A stretch of 64,000 bases of DNA from Cellulomonas sp. Leaf334 (GTDB taxonomy: Bacteria; Actinomycetota; Actinomycetes; Actinomycetales; Cellulomonadaceae): contig NZ_LMOO01000001.1 in NCBI RefSeq assembly GCF_001424195.1, positions 2,028,812 to 2,092,811 of the forward strand. Direction: 5' to 3'. Under the pieces are notes generated by a model. It worked only from the letters and a program-made list of their open reading frames with translations. It searched no databases and was not told the origin of the DNA. Position numbers and translations under genes: made by a program. Below, in pieces: positions 49,924 through 57,749 of the stretch; the stretch's first letter is position 1, and each line of letters opens with the position of its first letter.

Positions 49924-50412
49924 CTAGCGTGCCCAGCCGGCGAAGCTGTCGCCGGTGCGCAGCGTGCGCTGCGCGGATCGTCGTTGCTTGGGCTGGAGTG
50001 CGGCGGCGACCGCCCGCACCAGCCACGTGTTGACGGACAGCCCGTCCGCCACGGCCGCCTCGTCGACCTTCGCCTTCAGGGCGTCCGGCAGGCGGAGCGT
50101 CGTGCGCGAGGTGCTCACGTCGTCGAGGTCCACGGAGGCCGCGGGCTCGTCGTCGCTGTCGGGCTCGGTGCTGGCCTGAGTCACGACGAACTCGACCTCA
50201 CGGCCACGGAGCCGCAGGTCGACCGAGCCGGGTGCCAGGTCGCGGGTGATCTCCCCGGCCGCGGCCGAGAGGACGTCGAGCAGCACGAGCCGCGCGGCGG
50301 AGTCGAGGCCGGCGACGAGCCGTTCGGCGACCGCGCGGGTCTCGTCCGTGCCGTGCTCCGCGGACTCCAGCAGCTGGCGCTGCAGGTCGTTGACGTGCTG
50401 TCCCAGGTCCAT
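49924..50412 (-). CDS. Ribbon-helix-helix (RHH) regulator of the DUF4097-ABC operon
   Basis: A 162-residue protein. The N-terminal part is helical (MDLGQHVNDLQRQLLESAEHGTDETRAVAERLVAGLDSAARLVLLDVLSAAAGEI). A short beta region follows, and a C-terminal RHH DNA-binding motif, TTLRLPDALKAKVDEAAVADGLSVNTWLVRAVAAAL, sits near residues 105-140. It resembles Arc/HicB-type regulators that precede DUF4097 genes. The promoter places transcription start at ATG 50412. The repeated 9-mers in and upstream of that promoter are its likely binding sites, so it probably represses its own operon. Confidence 0.78.
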   Translation of the reverse strand: MDLGQHVNDLQRQLLESAEHGTDETRAVAERLVAGLDSAARLVLLDVLSAAAGEITRDLAPGSVDLRLRGREVEFVVTQASTEPDSDDEPAASVDLDDVSTSRTTLRLPDALKAKVDEAAVADGLSVNTWLVRAVAAALQPKQRRSAQRTLRTGDSFAGWAR

Positions 50413-50418
50413 GGCACC

Positions 50419-50483
50419 AGCATGACACCACCGTGGTGTCAGGTCAAGCGGTTGTGGTGTCAGATTGTGCCGAAGTGGTGTCA
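50419..50483 (-). promoter_or_regulatory. RHH operon promoter with phased operator array
   Basis: On the minus strand: -35 TTGACC (50447-50442), a 17-base spacer, -10 CATGCT (50424-50419), then 6 bases to ATG 50412. On the plus strand GTGGTGTCA occurs at 50433-50441, 50454-50462 and 50475-50483, exactly 21 bp apart. An inverted copy TGACACCAC lies at 50423-50431, one base from the first. The inverted pair fills the promoter spacer. Confidence 0.8.
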
Positions 50484-50560
50484 CGTGGCTCCGCTGGGCC
50501 TGACGGTGCAGGTCAGACGCCCTATGCCCACTTCCGGAGCCCTGGTGGTACCTTGACGCC

Positions 50561-50806
50561 ATGAGTGGGACATACGCCGCCGTGATGGGAGATCGAGGGC
50601 GACTCGTGGTGCCCGCGGACCTCCGGGCTCATCTCGGTCTCGACGAGGGAGCGGCGGTCATCCTGGTCGAGACGCCGGGTGGTGTCGTCCTGATGACGCG
50701 GGACCAGGCCAGGCAGTCGATCGCGCGCCAGCTGGCTGGCGCCGACCTCGTCTCGCAGCTGCTGGAGGACCGACGCCGGGACGCGTCACGCGAGGACCGG
50801 GCGTGA
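50561..50806 (+). CDS. vapB: AbrB-type antitoxin (VapB)
   Basis: An 81-residue SpoVT/AbrB swapped-hairpin protein: MGDRGRLVVPADLRAHLGLDEGAAVILVETPGGVVLMT is the DNA-binding part, and the charged C-terminus (EDRRRDASREDRA) should wrap the toxin. ATG at 50561 is 6 bases after TACCTT (50549-50554), so it is leaderless. It overlaps vapC by 4 bases (GTGA). It is divergent from the RHH regulator with 148 bases between the start codons. Confidence 0.88.
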   Translation: MSGTYAAVMGDRGRLVVPADLRAHLGLDEGAAVILVETPGGVVLMTRDQARQSIARQLAGADLVSQLLEDRRRDASREDRA

Positions 50807-51171
50807 CCGCTGTGCTCGACGCCTCCGCCCTGCTGGCGTTCCTGCAGGCGGAGAGCGGGTCCGAGGTCGTCGAGCGGGAGCTCGAGGCCGGTGCGCAGTG
50901 CTCGGCGGTGAACTGGTCCGAGGTCGTCCAGAAGCTGCGCGCGAGAGGCGTCGACTGGGGTGTCGCGCACGCCGTGCTCAGCAGCTACGGCCTGCGGATC
51001 GTCGACGCGACGGGCGAGGACGCCGTCTGGGCGGCGCAGCGGTGGACGTCGGGAGAAGGGCTGTCGATCGCGGACCGCTTCTGCCTCGCCCTCGGTGCGC
51101 GCACCGGTGAGGTGGTCTTCACGGCAGATGCGGCGTGGGGCTCGTCGGACGGGGTGCGGCAGATCCGCTGA
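50803..51171 (+). CDS. vapC: PIN-domain toxin (VapC)
   Basis: A 122-residue PIN ribonuclease. The acidic active-site residues are visible as Asp6 (VLDASALLAFLQ), Glu40 (NWSEV), Asp91 (LSIADRFCLALG) and Asp109 (FTADAAW), so it should be active. VapC toxins cut tRNA or rRNA when the antitoxin is lost. GTG at 50803 overlaps the vapB stop. The gene ends 15 bases before the convergent GntR gene. Confidence 0.9.
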   Translation: MTAVLDASALLAFLQAESGSEVVERELEAGAQCSAVNWSEVVQKLRARGVDWGVAHAVLSSYGLRIVDATGEDAVWAAQRWTSGEGLSIADRFCLALGARTGEVVFTADAAWGSSDGVRQIR

Positions 51172-51186
51172 GGCGCTGCGCCCTCG

Positions 51187-51837
51187 TCACTCCGCCGCCG
51201 TCGGGAGGGTGTGCCAGGTGTCGAACGCGACCGCCGCCGCGGCGTCGACGTCGCCCGCGGCGCAGGCCCGGATCAGCTCGTCGTGGCGGTCGGGGGAGCG
51301 TCGGCCGTCGGCCGAGGCGAACCGCAGCCGCTCGATCCTGCGCAGCACGGGCATGTACTGCTCGAGGACCGCGGCGGCCGCCCGGTTGCCGGCGACGGCC
51401 ACCGGGACGGCGTGGAGCTCGTCGTCGGCGTCGAGCGCGGCGTCGATGTCGCCGGCGTCGAGGGCGTCGCTGAACCGGCGTGCGGCGTCGCGCATCGCGT
51501 CGACGTCGACGGACGTGATGCGGGCGACCGCCTCGCGGACCGCCAGCTCGTGCATGGCGGCGACGACGTCCCGCGCGTCCCGCGTGGACCGCTCGTCGAG
51601 CGAGCTGACGACCGTCGACCGCCCCGGTCGCGCGACCACGAGCCCACCCTGGGCGAGCCGGAGGAGGGCCTCGCGCACGGGGGTGCGGCTCACACCGAGC
51701 CACGTCGCGAGCTCGCCGTCCCGGAGCTGCTCGCCGGGGGCGAACGTGCCGTCGGTGATCGCGTCGCGCAGGCGGCGGTAGACGTCGTCGCGGAGCAGGG
51801 AGCGGTCGACCGGAGGGCGGTCCGAGGGAACGGGCAC
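51187..51837 (-). CDS. GntR-family regulator (FCD domain)
   Basis: A 216-residue FadR-type regulator. The N-terminal wHTH is LLRDDVYRRLRDAITDGTFAPGEQLRDGELATWLGVSRTPVREALLRLAQGGLVV. The C-terminal helical FCD domain has the metal/ligand histidines in DDELHAVPV and RHDELIRA. GTG at 51837 is used. It is divergent from an alpha/beta hydrolase gene, with a strong palindrome at 51875-51894 between them, and so probably controls that gene in response to a carboxylate-like ligand. Confidence 0.88.
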   Translation of the reverse strand: MPVPSDRPPVDRSLLRDDVYRRLRDAITDGTFAPGEQLRDGELATWLGVSRTPVREALLRLAQGGLVVARPGRSTVVSSLDERSTRDARDVVAAMHELAVREAVARITSVDVDAMRDAARRFSDALDAGDIDAALDADDELHAVPVAVAGNRAAAAVLEQYMPVLRRIERLRFASADGRRSPDRHDELIRACAAGDVDAAAAVAFDTWHTLPTAAE

Positions 51838-51874
51838 GGCTCCATGGTGACAGGGTCTTGACCGACTGTCGGCA

Positions 51875-51894
51875 GTACGCAATATATTGCATAC
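51875..51894. promoter_or_regulatory. Probable GntR operator
   Basis: GTACGCAATATATTGCATAC is a 20-bp palindrome with a perfect 12-bp core (GCAATATATTGC) and matching GTA/TAC ends. Its A+T-rich core stands out in this G+C-rich region. It lies in the 103-base gap between the GntR and hydrolase genes; a TTGACC at 51858-51863 is a possible -35 box for the hydrolase. Confidence 0.7.
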
Positions 51895-51940
51895 CGAACG
51901 TGTTGCAGAAATCGTCCCCACCCACGAGAGGAAGACCCCC

Positions 51941-52657
51941 ATGAGCAAGCAGACCATCGTCCTGGTCCACGGCGCCTACGCGGACTCGTCGAGCTGGAAC
52001 GGCTCCGTCGACGCCCTGCAGGAAGCCGGCCACCGCGTGATCGCCGTCGCGAACCCCCTGCGCGGACTGGAGAGCGACGGCGACTACCTGCGCAGCGTCC
52101 TGGAGACCATCGACGGCCCCGTCGTCGTCGCCGGCCACTCCTACGGCGGGTCCGTCATGAGCCACGCGGCCGACGGCAACCCGAACGTCACCGCCCTCGT
52201 CTACGTCGCGAGCTTCCTCGCCGAGGTCGGCGAGAGCCTGCTCGAGCTCGTCGAGAAGTTCCCCGGCGCCCAGCTGGGCGGTGCCGCCGTCCCGACGCCG
52301 TACCGCACGCCGGACGGCAGCACGGAGACGGAGCTGACCATCGACCCCGAGCGCTTCCCGGCGCTGTTCGCCGGTGACGTGGACCCGGACGTGGCCCGAC
52401 GGATGGCCGCCACGCAGCGCCCCCTCGCGCTCGCCGCCTTCACCGCTCCGGCGACGCGCGCCGCCTGGCGGTCGATCGAGTCGTGGGTGCTGCTCGCCGC
52501 GCAGGACCTCGCCGTCCCCGCCGAGCTGGTGCACTTCATGACCGAGCGGGCCGACGCGCACCTCGTCGAGGTCGACGCGTCCCACGCCGTCACGGTCTCG
52601 CAGCCCGGCGCTGTCACCGACCTCATCCTCACCGCGGCGCAGGCGACCGCGCGCTGA
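51941..52657 (+). CDS. Alpha/beta hydrolase
   Basis: A 238-residue alpha/beta hydrolase of the small, esterase/signal-peptide-free type. It has TIVLVHGAYADSSSWNG (oxyanion region), the nucleophile elbow GHSYGG with Ser67, and the late histidine in VEVDASHAVTVSQPG. The C-terminal half is TIDPERFPALFAGDVDPDVARRMAATQRPLALAAF. The substrate is unknown; relatives include esterases and haloperoxidase-like enzymes. GAGAGGAAG lies upstream of ATG at 51941. It is probably controlled by the divergent GntR protein and is followed by a strong terminator. Confidence 0.87.
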   Translation: MSKQTIVLVHGAYADSSSWNGSVDALQEAGHRVIAVANPLRGLESDGDYLRSVLETIDGPVVVAGHSYGGSVMSHAADGNPNVTALVYVASFLAEVGESLLELVEKFPGAQLGGAAVPTPYRTPDGSTETELTIDPERFPALFAGDVDPDVARRMAATQRPLALAAFTAPATRAAWRSIESWVLLAAQDLAVPAELVHFMTERADAHLVEVDASHAVTVSQPGAVTDLILTAAQATAR

Positions 52658-52666
52658 GCCACGGAT

Positions 52667-52694
52667 CTCCGACCCCGGGCCTCCGGGGTCGGAG
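52667..52694 (+). terminator. Strong hairpin after the hydrolase gene
   Basis: CTCCGACCCCGG (52667-52678) and CCGGGGTCGGAG (52683-52694) pair perfectly around GCCT, nine bases after the hydrolase stop codon. This is one of the strongest terminator-like hairpins in the window. Confidence 0.85.
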
Positions 52695-52748
52695 GTCACC
52701 CGGTGGGATGGGCCTGCGCCGCCGTGCGTGCAGGTAGCGTCCGGTCGC

Positions 52749-54257
52749 ATGGCGCAGCGCGGCGAGATGGCGGAGGTCGAGCTCGTCGAGCACGACGACG
52801 TCGGCGACGTCGAGAACCCTGTCGACCACGTGGACCGTGCCCGCGGTGTGGTCCTCGACCGCGCGCGAGCCGGCCTCGGGTGGATCCGTCGGCACCGGGT
52901 GCTCGCCGTCGTGACCGTCGCCGTGACCGTCGCCGCCGTCGCCGTCCCCGCCGCGCTGTCTGCCCGGGCGGAGCGCGCACGCACTGCCGCGCTCGCCGCC
53001 CTGCCCGGCGTCCTCCTGCCCCTGGCGTCCGCACCCGACGTGGTGTGGTCGTCGCCCGTCTCCCCGAACAGCTGGACGCTGATGTCCGGCGACCGCGCGT
53101 GGGTCCGGGACGACGTCCTGGTCCTGTGGGAGCAGACGGGTGACGCGACGAGCTCGCTGCGGGCGCTCGACGCCCTGACCGGCGACGAGGTCTGGACGAG
53201 ATCCCTCTCGAGCGTCCCGGACCTGGGAGACCCGGCCAGCAGGTCGACCTACGACCGGACCACCTGTTCCGCGCCCGAGGCCGTCTCCGGACAGGCGGTC
53301 GTGGTCTGCCTGGTGGTCGACTCGTGGCAGCTGACCCCCTCCGCCGACGACGCCGAGCCCGACCTGGTCGAGGCTGCCTCCGTGCGACTGCGGGTGTTCG
53401 ACGTCGCGACGGGCGAGACGGTCCGTGACCGCCCTCTCGGGATCGACTCGTCCTTCGTCGTCGTCGGCACCGACGTCGTCCTCGCGGAGACCAGGTCCGC
53501 CGACGGTCCGGCGAGCCTCGTCCGGCTGGACCCGTCGACCGGGACCGAACGATGGAGCGTCGACGTCCCGCACCCGGCCGACGGCGCGGGGGTGGCCACC
53601 CCGATCGTCCAGCTGTTCGGCGACGAGATCGGCGTCGGCTGGCTCGGGACCACCGCCCTGTTCACGGCCGACGGGGACGCGACCGGGCAGCTCGACACCG
53701 ACAGCGTCTGGGAGCTCCGCGGACACCGCATCGCGCCCGTGGGCGGAGGGATCACCCAGCTGCGCGACGTCGACACCGGGCGCGTCCTGGACCTCGGCGG
53801 CGCCCGGCCGCAGTGGCTCGCCACGGACGACGGGTCCGTGCCGGGCGTCCTGGTGCTCGAGTCCGAGGACCGGCTCACCGGGCGCGACCTCGCGACGGGC
53901 CAACGCGCGTGGCAGGTCGACTGGCCGGCGGAGAGGACGCTGAACCTGGTCGTCGTCGACGGCATGCTCGCGCGTCAGGCCGAGGACGGGCTGACCGTGA
54001 TCGACCTCGCCGACGGGACACGGCTCTGGCACCGGTCGACGTCGGCCTACGGCCAGAGCATGGTCACCGACGGCCGTCGCCTGCTCGTGATCGAGTCCGT
54101 CGTCGGGACGGGACCCGTGGTCACGGCCTACGACGCCCGCGACGGGCGGCGGGTCTGGGAGGTCCCGATCCCGTCCGCCATCCAGAGCCTCGCGGTGGTC
54201 GACCACCGACTGTTCGGTGTCGGCAGCGGGGGCGTGGTCGCGCTCGGGACGAGCTAG
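52749..54257 (+). CDS. Membrane-anchored PQQ-like beta-propeller protein
   Basis: A 502-residue protein with a cytoplasmic N-terminus of about 45 residues, one transmembrane helix (RVLAVVTVAVTVAAVAVPAAL), and a large extracellular beta-propeller built of PQQ-like repeats (LRALDALTGDEVWTRSL, LVRLDPSTGTERWSVDV, LTGRDLATGQRAWQVDW, VTAYDARDGRRVWEVPI). No PQQ-binding residues are obvious, so it may be a scaffold. ATG at 52749 lies 8 bases after TAGCGT (52735-52740). Its TAG shares four bases with the stop of the convergent transporter gene. Confidence 0.8.
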   Translation: MAQRGEMAEVELVEHDDVGDVENPVDHVDRARGVVLDRARAGLGWIRRHRVLAVVTVAVTVAAVAVPAALSARAERARTAALAALPGVLLPLASAPDVVWSSPVSPNSWTLMSGDRAWVRDDVLVLWEQTGDATSSLRALDALTGDEVWTRSLSSVPDLGDPASRSTYDRTTCSAPEAVSGQAVVVCLVVDSWQLTPSADDAEPDLVEAASVRLRVFDVATGETVRDRPLGIDSSFVVVGTDVVLAETRSADGPASLVRLDPSTGTERWSVDVPHPADGAGVATPIVQLFGDEIGVGWLGTTALFTADGDATGQLDTDSVWELRGHRIAPVGGGITQLRDVDTGRVLDLGGARPQWLATDDGSVPGVLVLESEDRLTGRDLATGQRAWQVDWPAERTLNLVVVDGMLARQAEDGLTVIDLADGTRLWHRSTSAYGQSMVTDGRRLLVIESVVGTGPVVTAYDARDGRRVWEVPIPSAIQSLAVVDHRLFGVGSGGVVALGTS

Positions 54258-55825
54258 TCGAGGTAGATCGACGCCCCCGGTCCCAGCGGGATGCCCAGCA
54301 GGTACCAGACCACGAGCAGCGCGGACCAGGTGACCAGCAGCACCACGGTGTACGGGAGCATCAGCGAGATGACGGACCCGACGCCGACCTTGCGCCGGTA
54401 CCGCTCGGCGAAGATCACGATCAGCGCGAAGTACGGCATCAGCGGGGTGGCCACGTTCACGGGTGAGTCGCCCACGCGGTAGGCGGCCATCGCCAGGTCG
54501 GGGGAGATACCGAGCTGGATGAACAGGGGCACGAACACGGGCGCGAAGATGGCCCACTTGGGGACGACGCCGCCGATGAAGATGTCGATGATCGCGGTCA
54601 TGGCGATGAGCCCGAGGATCAGCCAGACGGTGCTGAGGTTGGCGGCCTCGAGGGTGTCGGCCATGTTCACGGCGGCGATGGTGCCGAGGTTCGAGTAGTT
54701 GAAGTACGCGATGAACTGGCTGATCACCAGCAGCAGGAAGATCAGGCCGGAGAGGCCGGCGATGGTCTTGGTCATCGGGTTGATGACGTCCATCGAGCCG
54801 TGGATGGTGCCGGCGCCCTTGCCGTAGCAGAGCCCCATCACGAAGAAGTACACGAGGATCAGGAAGATGATCGAGTTCAGCAGCGGGGAGTCCTCGATCA
54901 GGCTGCCGGTCTCGGGGTTGCGCAGCAGGGCGTTCGGCGGGAGCGAGAGCGCGAGCACGACGGCCGTGGTGGCGAGGAAGCCCCAGAACGCCCAGCGCAG
55001 ACCGTTCTTCTCCTCGGCGGTGAGCTCGCCCGACGGGGCCTCGTCGGCGACGTCGGAAGGCCCTTCCGACGGGTGGTAGGCGCCCAGGCGTGGCTCGACG
55101 AACTTCTCCGTGAGCAGCGTGACGACGACGGTGACCAGCAGCGTGGAGACGATCCCGAAGTACAGGTTGCCGGTGATGGACACGTGGTTGGCGGGGTCGG
55201 CGATGGCCTCGTTGGTGATCTCCGAGAGCATCCCGTCGACCGGGGTGATGAGGATGTTCACCGCGAACCCGCCGCCGACACCGGCGAACGCGGCCGCGAG
55301 GCCGGCCAGCGGGTGCCGGCCGAGGGACAGGAACACCGCGGCGGCCAGCGGGATGAGCACCAGGTAGCCGGCGTCGGTCGCGATGGAGGACAGCACGCCG
55401 AGCAGCACGATGATGAACGTGATCGCCCGCGGCGGCGCGATCTTGACCAGCCGCTTGATGAACGAGGAGATCAGCCCGACCTCCTCGGCCATGCCCACGC
55501 CGATCATCGCGACGACGATCACGCCGACCACGCCGAAGTTGTTGAAGTTGGCGACGGGCGACGTGAACACGAACCGCAGACCGTCCGCGTCGAGAAGGCT
55601 CTGCGCGGCCACCGTGACGGTGATCGGCTCCTCGGCCCCGATCTGCGCCTGCTCGAACGTGACGGTGCTGCCCATGGCCTGGAAGACGGCCGACAGGACC
55701 ATGATGAACGCGATGAGGATGAGGAAGATGATCACCGGGTGCGGGACCTTGTTGCCCGCCACCTCGATCCCGTCGAGCACCTTCTGGAGGACCGACCTGC
55801 GGGGCGCTACCTCGACCTGGCTCAT
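54254..55825 (-). CDS. abgT: AbgT-family p-aminobenzoyl-glutamate transporter
   Basis: A 523-residue membrane protein of the AbgT family. LDGIEVAGNKVPHPVIIFLILIAFIMVLSA, GVGMAEEVGLISSFIKRLVKIAPPRAITF, FAGVGGGFAVNILITPVDGMLSEITNEA and YRVGDSPVNVATPLMPYFALI are conserved AbgT segments. It moves p-aminobenzoyl-glutamate (or exports sulfonamides in some species). ATG at 55825 has AAGGAG upstream. A minus-strand TAGCGT (55865-55860) gives a leader of about 28 bases. It is divergent from the aldo/keto reductase operon. Confidence 0.92.
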   Translation of the reverse strand: MSQVEVAPRRSVLQKVLDGIEVAGNKVPHPVIIFLILIAFIMVLSAVFQAMGSTVTFEQAQIGAEEPITVTVAAQSLLDADGLRFVFTSPVANFNNFGVVGVIVVAMIGVGMAEEVGLISSFIKRLVKIAPPRAITFIIVLLGVLSSIATDAGYLVLIPLAAAVFLSLGRHPLAGLAAAFAGVGGGFAVNILITPVDGMLSEITNEAIADPANHVSITGNLYFGIVSTLLVTVVVTLLTEKFVEPRLGAYHPSEGPSDVADEAPSGELTAEEKNGLRWAFWGFLATTAVVLALSLPPNALLRNPETGSLIEDSPLLNSIIFLILVYFFVMGLCYGKGAGTIHGSMDVINPMTKTIAGLSGLIFLLLVISQFIAYFNYSNLGTIAAVNMADTLEAANLSTVWLILGLIAMTAIIDIFIGGVVPKWAIFAPVFVPLFIQLGISPDLAMAAYRVGDSPVNVATPLMPYFALIVIFAERYRRKVGVGSVISLMLPYTVVLLVTWSALLVVWYLLGIPLGPGASIYLD

Positions 55826-55910
55826 CTGGGCTCCTTGTCCTGAAACCGCTACGGGGCCGACGCTAGCGCTGGACCCGACATCTCGGACGGCTCCGTGATG
55901 GGATGTCGCC

Positions 55911-56879
55911 ATGAAGCCGCCCGTCTACGCACCCGGTCAGCCCGGATGGATCCGCGACCTCGGTCGCACCGGCCTGCAGGTCTCGGCCGTCTGTCTCGGC
56001 GGTGGACCGCTCGGAAGCATGCCCGCGCTCTTCGGCCGGGACGTCTCCGCCGACGAGGGCGTCGCCACGGTCCTCGCGGCGCTCGACAGCCCGATCCGCT
56101 TCGTCGACACGTCCAACGCGTACAGCGAGGGGGAGAGCGAGCGCCGGATCGGCGCCGCCCTGGTGGAGGCGGGCGGGGTGCCCGACGGCGTCGTCGTCGC
56201 CACGAAGGTGGACCCCGCGGGCCGCGACTACTCCGCCGACCGCGTGCGCGCGTCCGTCGCGGAGAGCCGTGCGCGGCTGGGCATCGAGAAGCTCCCCCTG
56301 GTGCACCTGCACGACCCGGAGTCGTTCGACTTCGCGGAGATGTCCGCGCCGGGCGGGCCGGTCGAGGCGCTCGTGCAGCTGCGCGACGAGGGCGAGATCG
56401 GTGCCATCGGCCTGGCCGGCGGGCGCGTGCAGGAGATCGCGAAGTACCTGGACCTCGGCGTCTTCGACGTCCTGCTCGTGCACAACCGCTGGACGCTGGT
56501 CGACCGCAGCGCGGGTCCGCTGCTCGACGAGGCCGTCCGGCAGGGCATGGGCATCCTCAACGCGGCGGTCTACGGCGGCGGGATCCTCGCGTTCCAGGCC
56601 GGAGGCCCGACGAGCTACGGCTACCGCCCGGCACCGCCCGAGACGCTCCAGGCGGTCGAGGCGATGCGCCGGGTGTGCTCCGACTTCCACACCGAGCTCG
56701 GCACCGCCGCGCTGCAGTTCTCGCTGCGCGACGAGCGGATCGCCTCGACCGTCGTCGGCATGAGCCGGCCGGGGCGCGTCGCCCGCACCCTCGACCTGGC
56801 GTCGGAGCCGCTGCCCGACGCGCTGTGGCCCGCGCTCGAAGCCCTGGTCCCGCCGGCGCACGTCTGGCTCGACGCATGA
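55911..56879 (+). CDS. Aldo/keto reductase (aldose/fucose dehydrogenase-like)
   Basis: A 322-residue aldo/keto reductase. Tetrad residues are visible as Asp in FVDTSNAY, the Tyr after it, Lys in VVATKVDP and His in LVHLHDPE. The N-terminal RDLGRTGLQVSAVCLGGGPLG and the late AALQFSLRDERIASTVVGMSRPG are typical of the D-threo-aldose/L-fucose dehydrogenase group that oxidises sugars. ATG at 55911 follows TGGGAT by 6 bases. It overlaps the epimerase-type gene by 4 bases (ATGA), suggesting the two act on one sugar pathway. Confidence 0.85.
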   Translation: MKPPVYAPGQPGWIRDLGRTGLQVSAVCLGGGPLGSMPALFGRDVSADEGVATVLAALDSPIRFVDTSNAYSEGESERRIGAALVEAGGVPDGVVVATKVDPAGRDYSADRVRASVAESRARLGIEKLPLVHLHDPESFDFAEMSAPGGPVEALVQLRDEGEIGAIGLAGGRVQEIAKYLDLGVFDVLLVHNRWTLVDRSAGPLLDEAVRQGMGILNAAVYGGGILAFQAGGPTSYGYRPAPPETLQAVEAMRRVCSDFHTELGTAALQFSLRDERIASTVVGMSRPGRVARTLDLASEPLPDALWPALEALVPPAHVWLDA

Positions 56880-57733
56880 GCCGCGTCGTGGTGACCGGCG
56901 GGAGCGGCAAGCTCGGGCGCGCGGTCGTCGAGGACCTCGCGACGCACGGGTACGACGTGGTCAACGTCGACACGGCCCTGCCGCCCGCCGACCAGAAGGC
57001 GGTGTTCAGCCGCGTCGACCTCACCGACCTGGGCGAGGTCACCGAGGCGTTCACCGGCATCGACGACCGCTACGACGGCGTCGACGCGGTGGTCCACCTC
57101 GCGGCGATCCCCGCGCCCGGTCTGCGCCCGAGCGGTGCGACGTTCGCCAACAACGTCGTCGCCACCCACCACGTGTTCAGCGCCGCCCGCCGCGCCGGCA
57201 TCAGGAACGTCGTCTGGGCGTCCAGCGAGACCGTCCTCGGGCTGCCGTTCGAGACACCGCCGCCGTACGTCCCCGTCGACGAGGAGTACGCCGTCCGCCC
57301 CGAGAGCACCTACTCGCTCGGCAAGGCCGTCGAGGAGGAGATGGCCCGGCACTTCACGCGCTGGGACCCGTCGCTCAAGCTCATCGGCCTGCGGTTCTCC
57401 AACGTCATGGACGTCGCCGACTACGCCGCGTTCCCGTCGTTCGCCGCCGACCCCCGCAGCCGCATCTGGAACCTCTGGGGCTACATCGACGCCCGCGACG
57501 GCGCCCTCGCGGTCCGGCTCGCGCTCGAGAGCGACCTGACCGGGTTCGAGGCGTTCATCGTCGCTTCCCCCGACACCGTCCTGGAGCGCCCGTCCGCCGA
57601 GCTCGTCGCCGAGTACTTCCCTGACGTCCCGGTGCGCCGACCGATCGAGGGCCGCGAGACCCTGCTGTCCATCGACAAGGCCCGTCGCCTGCTCGGCTAC
57701 GACCCGCAGCACACGTGGCGCGACGAGGTCTGA
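56876..57733 (+). CDS. NAD-dependent epimerase/dehydratase (extended SDR)
   Basis: A 285-residue extended SDR. VVVTGGSGKLGRAVVEDLATHGYDVVNVD is the NAD loop and HLAAIPAPG the second motif. The Tyr and Lys are in STYSLGKAVEEE and the active-site Ser is in WASSETVLG. LRFSNVMDVADY and a C-terminal WRDEV are usual. It resembles actinobacterial UDP-sugar or uronate-type enzymes, but the substrate cannot be read. ATG at 56876 overlaps the AKR stop. Together they may oxidise or convert a sugar. Confidence 0.85.
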   Translation: MSRVVVTGGSGKLGRAVVEDLATHGYDVVNVDTALPPADQKAVFSRVDLTDLGEVTEAFTGIDDRYDGVDAVVHLAAIPAPGLRPSGATFANNVVATHHVFSAARRAGIRNVVWASSETVLGLPFETPPPYVPVDEEYAVRPESTYSLGKAVEEEMARHFTRWDPSLKLIGLRFSNVMDVADYAAFPSFAADPRSRIWNLWGYIDARDGALAVRLALESDLTGFEAFIVASPDTVLERPSAELVAEYFPDVPVRRPIEGRETLLSIDKARRLLGYDPQHTWRDEV

Positions 57734-57749
57734 TCGTCGAGCCTCCGGG

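Noticed and set aside
49925..49930. TAGCGT on the plus strand as a promoter
   Set aside because: It coincides with the reverse of the RHH stop codon and no plus-strand gene starts nearby, so it is chance.
50423..50483. CRISPR-like array
   Set aside because: Repeats are 9 bases with 12-base gaps and one inverted copy, far too short for CRISPR; promoter position fits an operator array.
57734..57749. GGGCTAGCCC palindrome as a terminator between the epimerase and hipA genes
   Set aside because: The 10-base palindrome has no room for a loop and the two genes are only 16 bases apart, so it is weak evidence.
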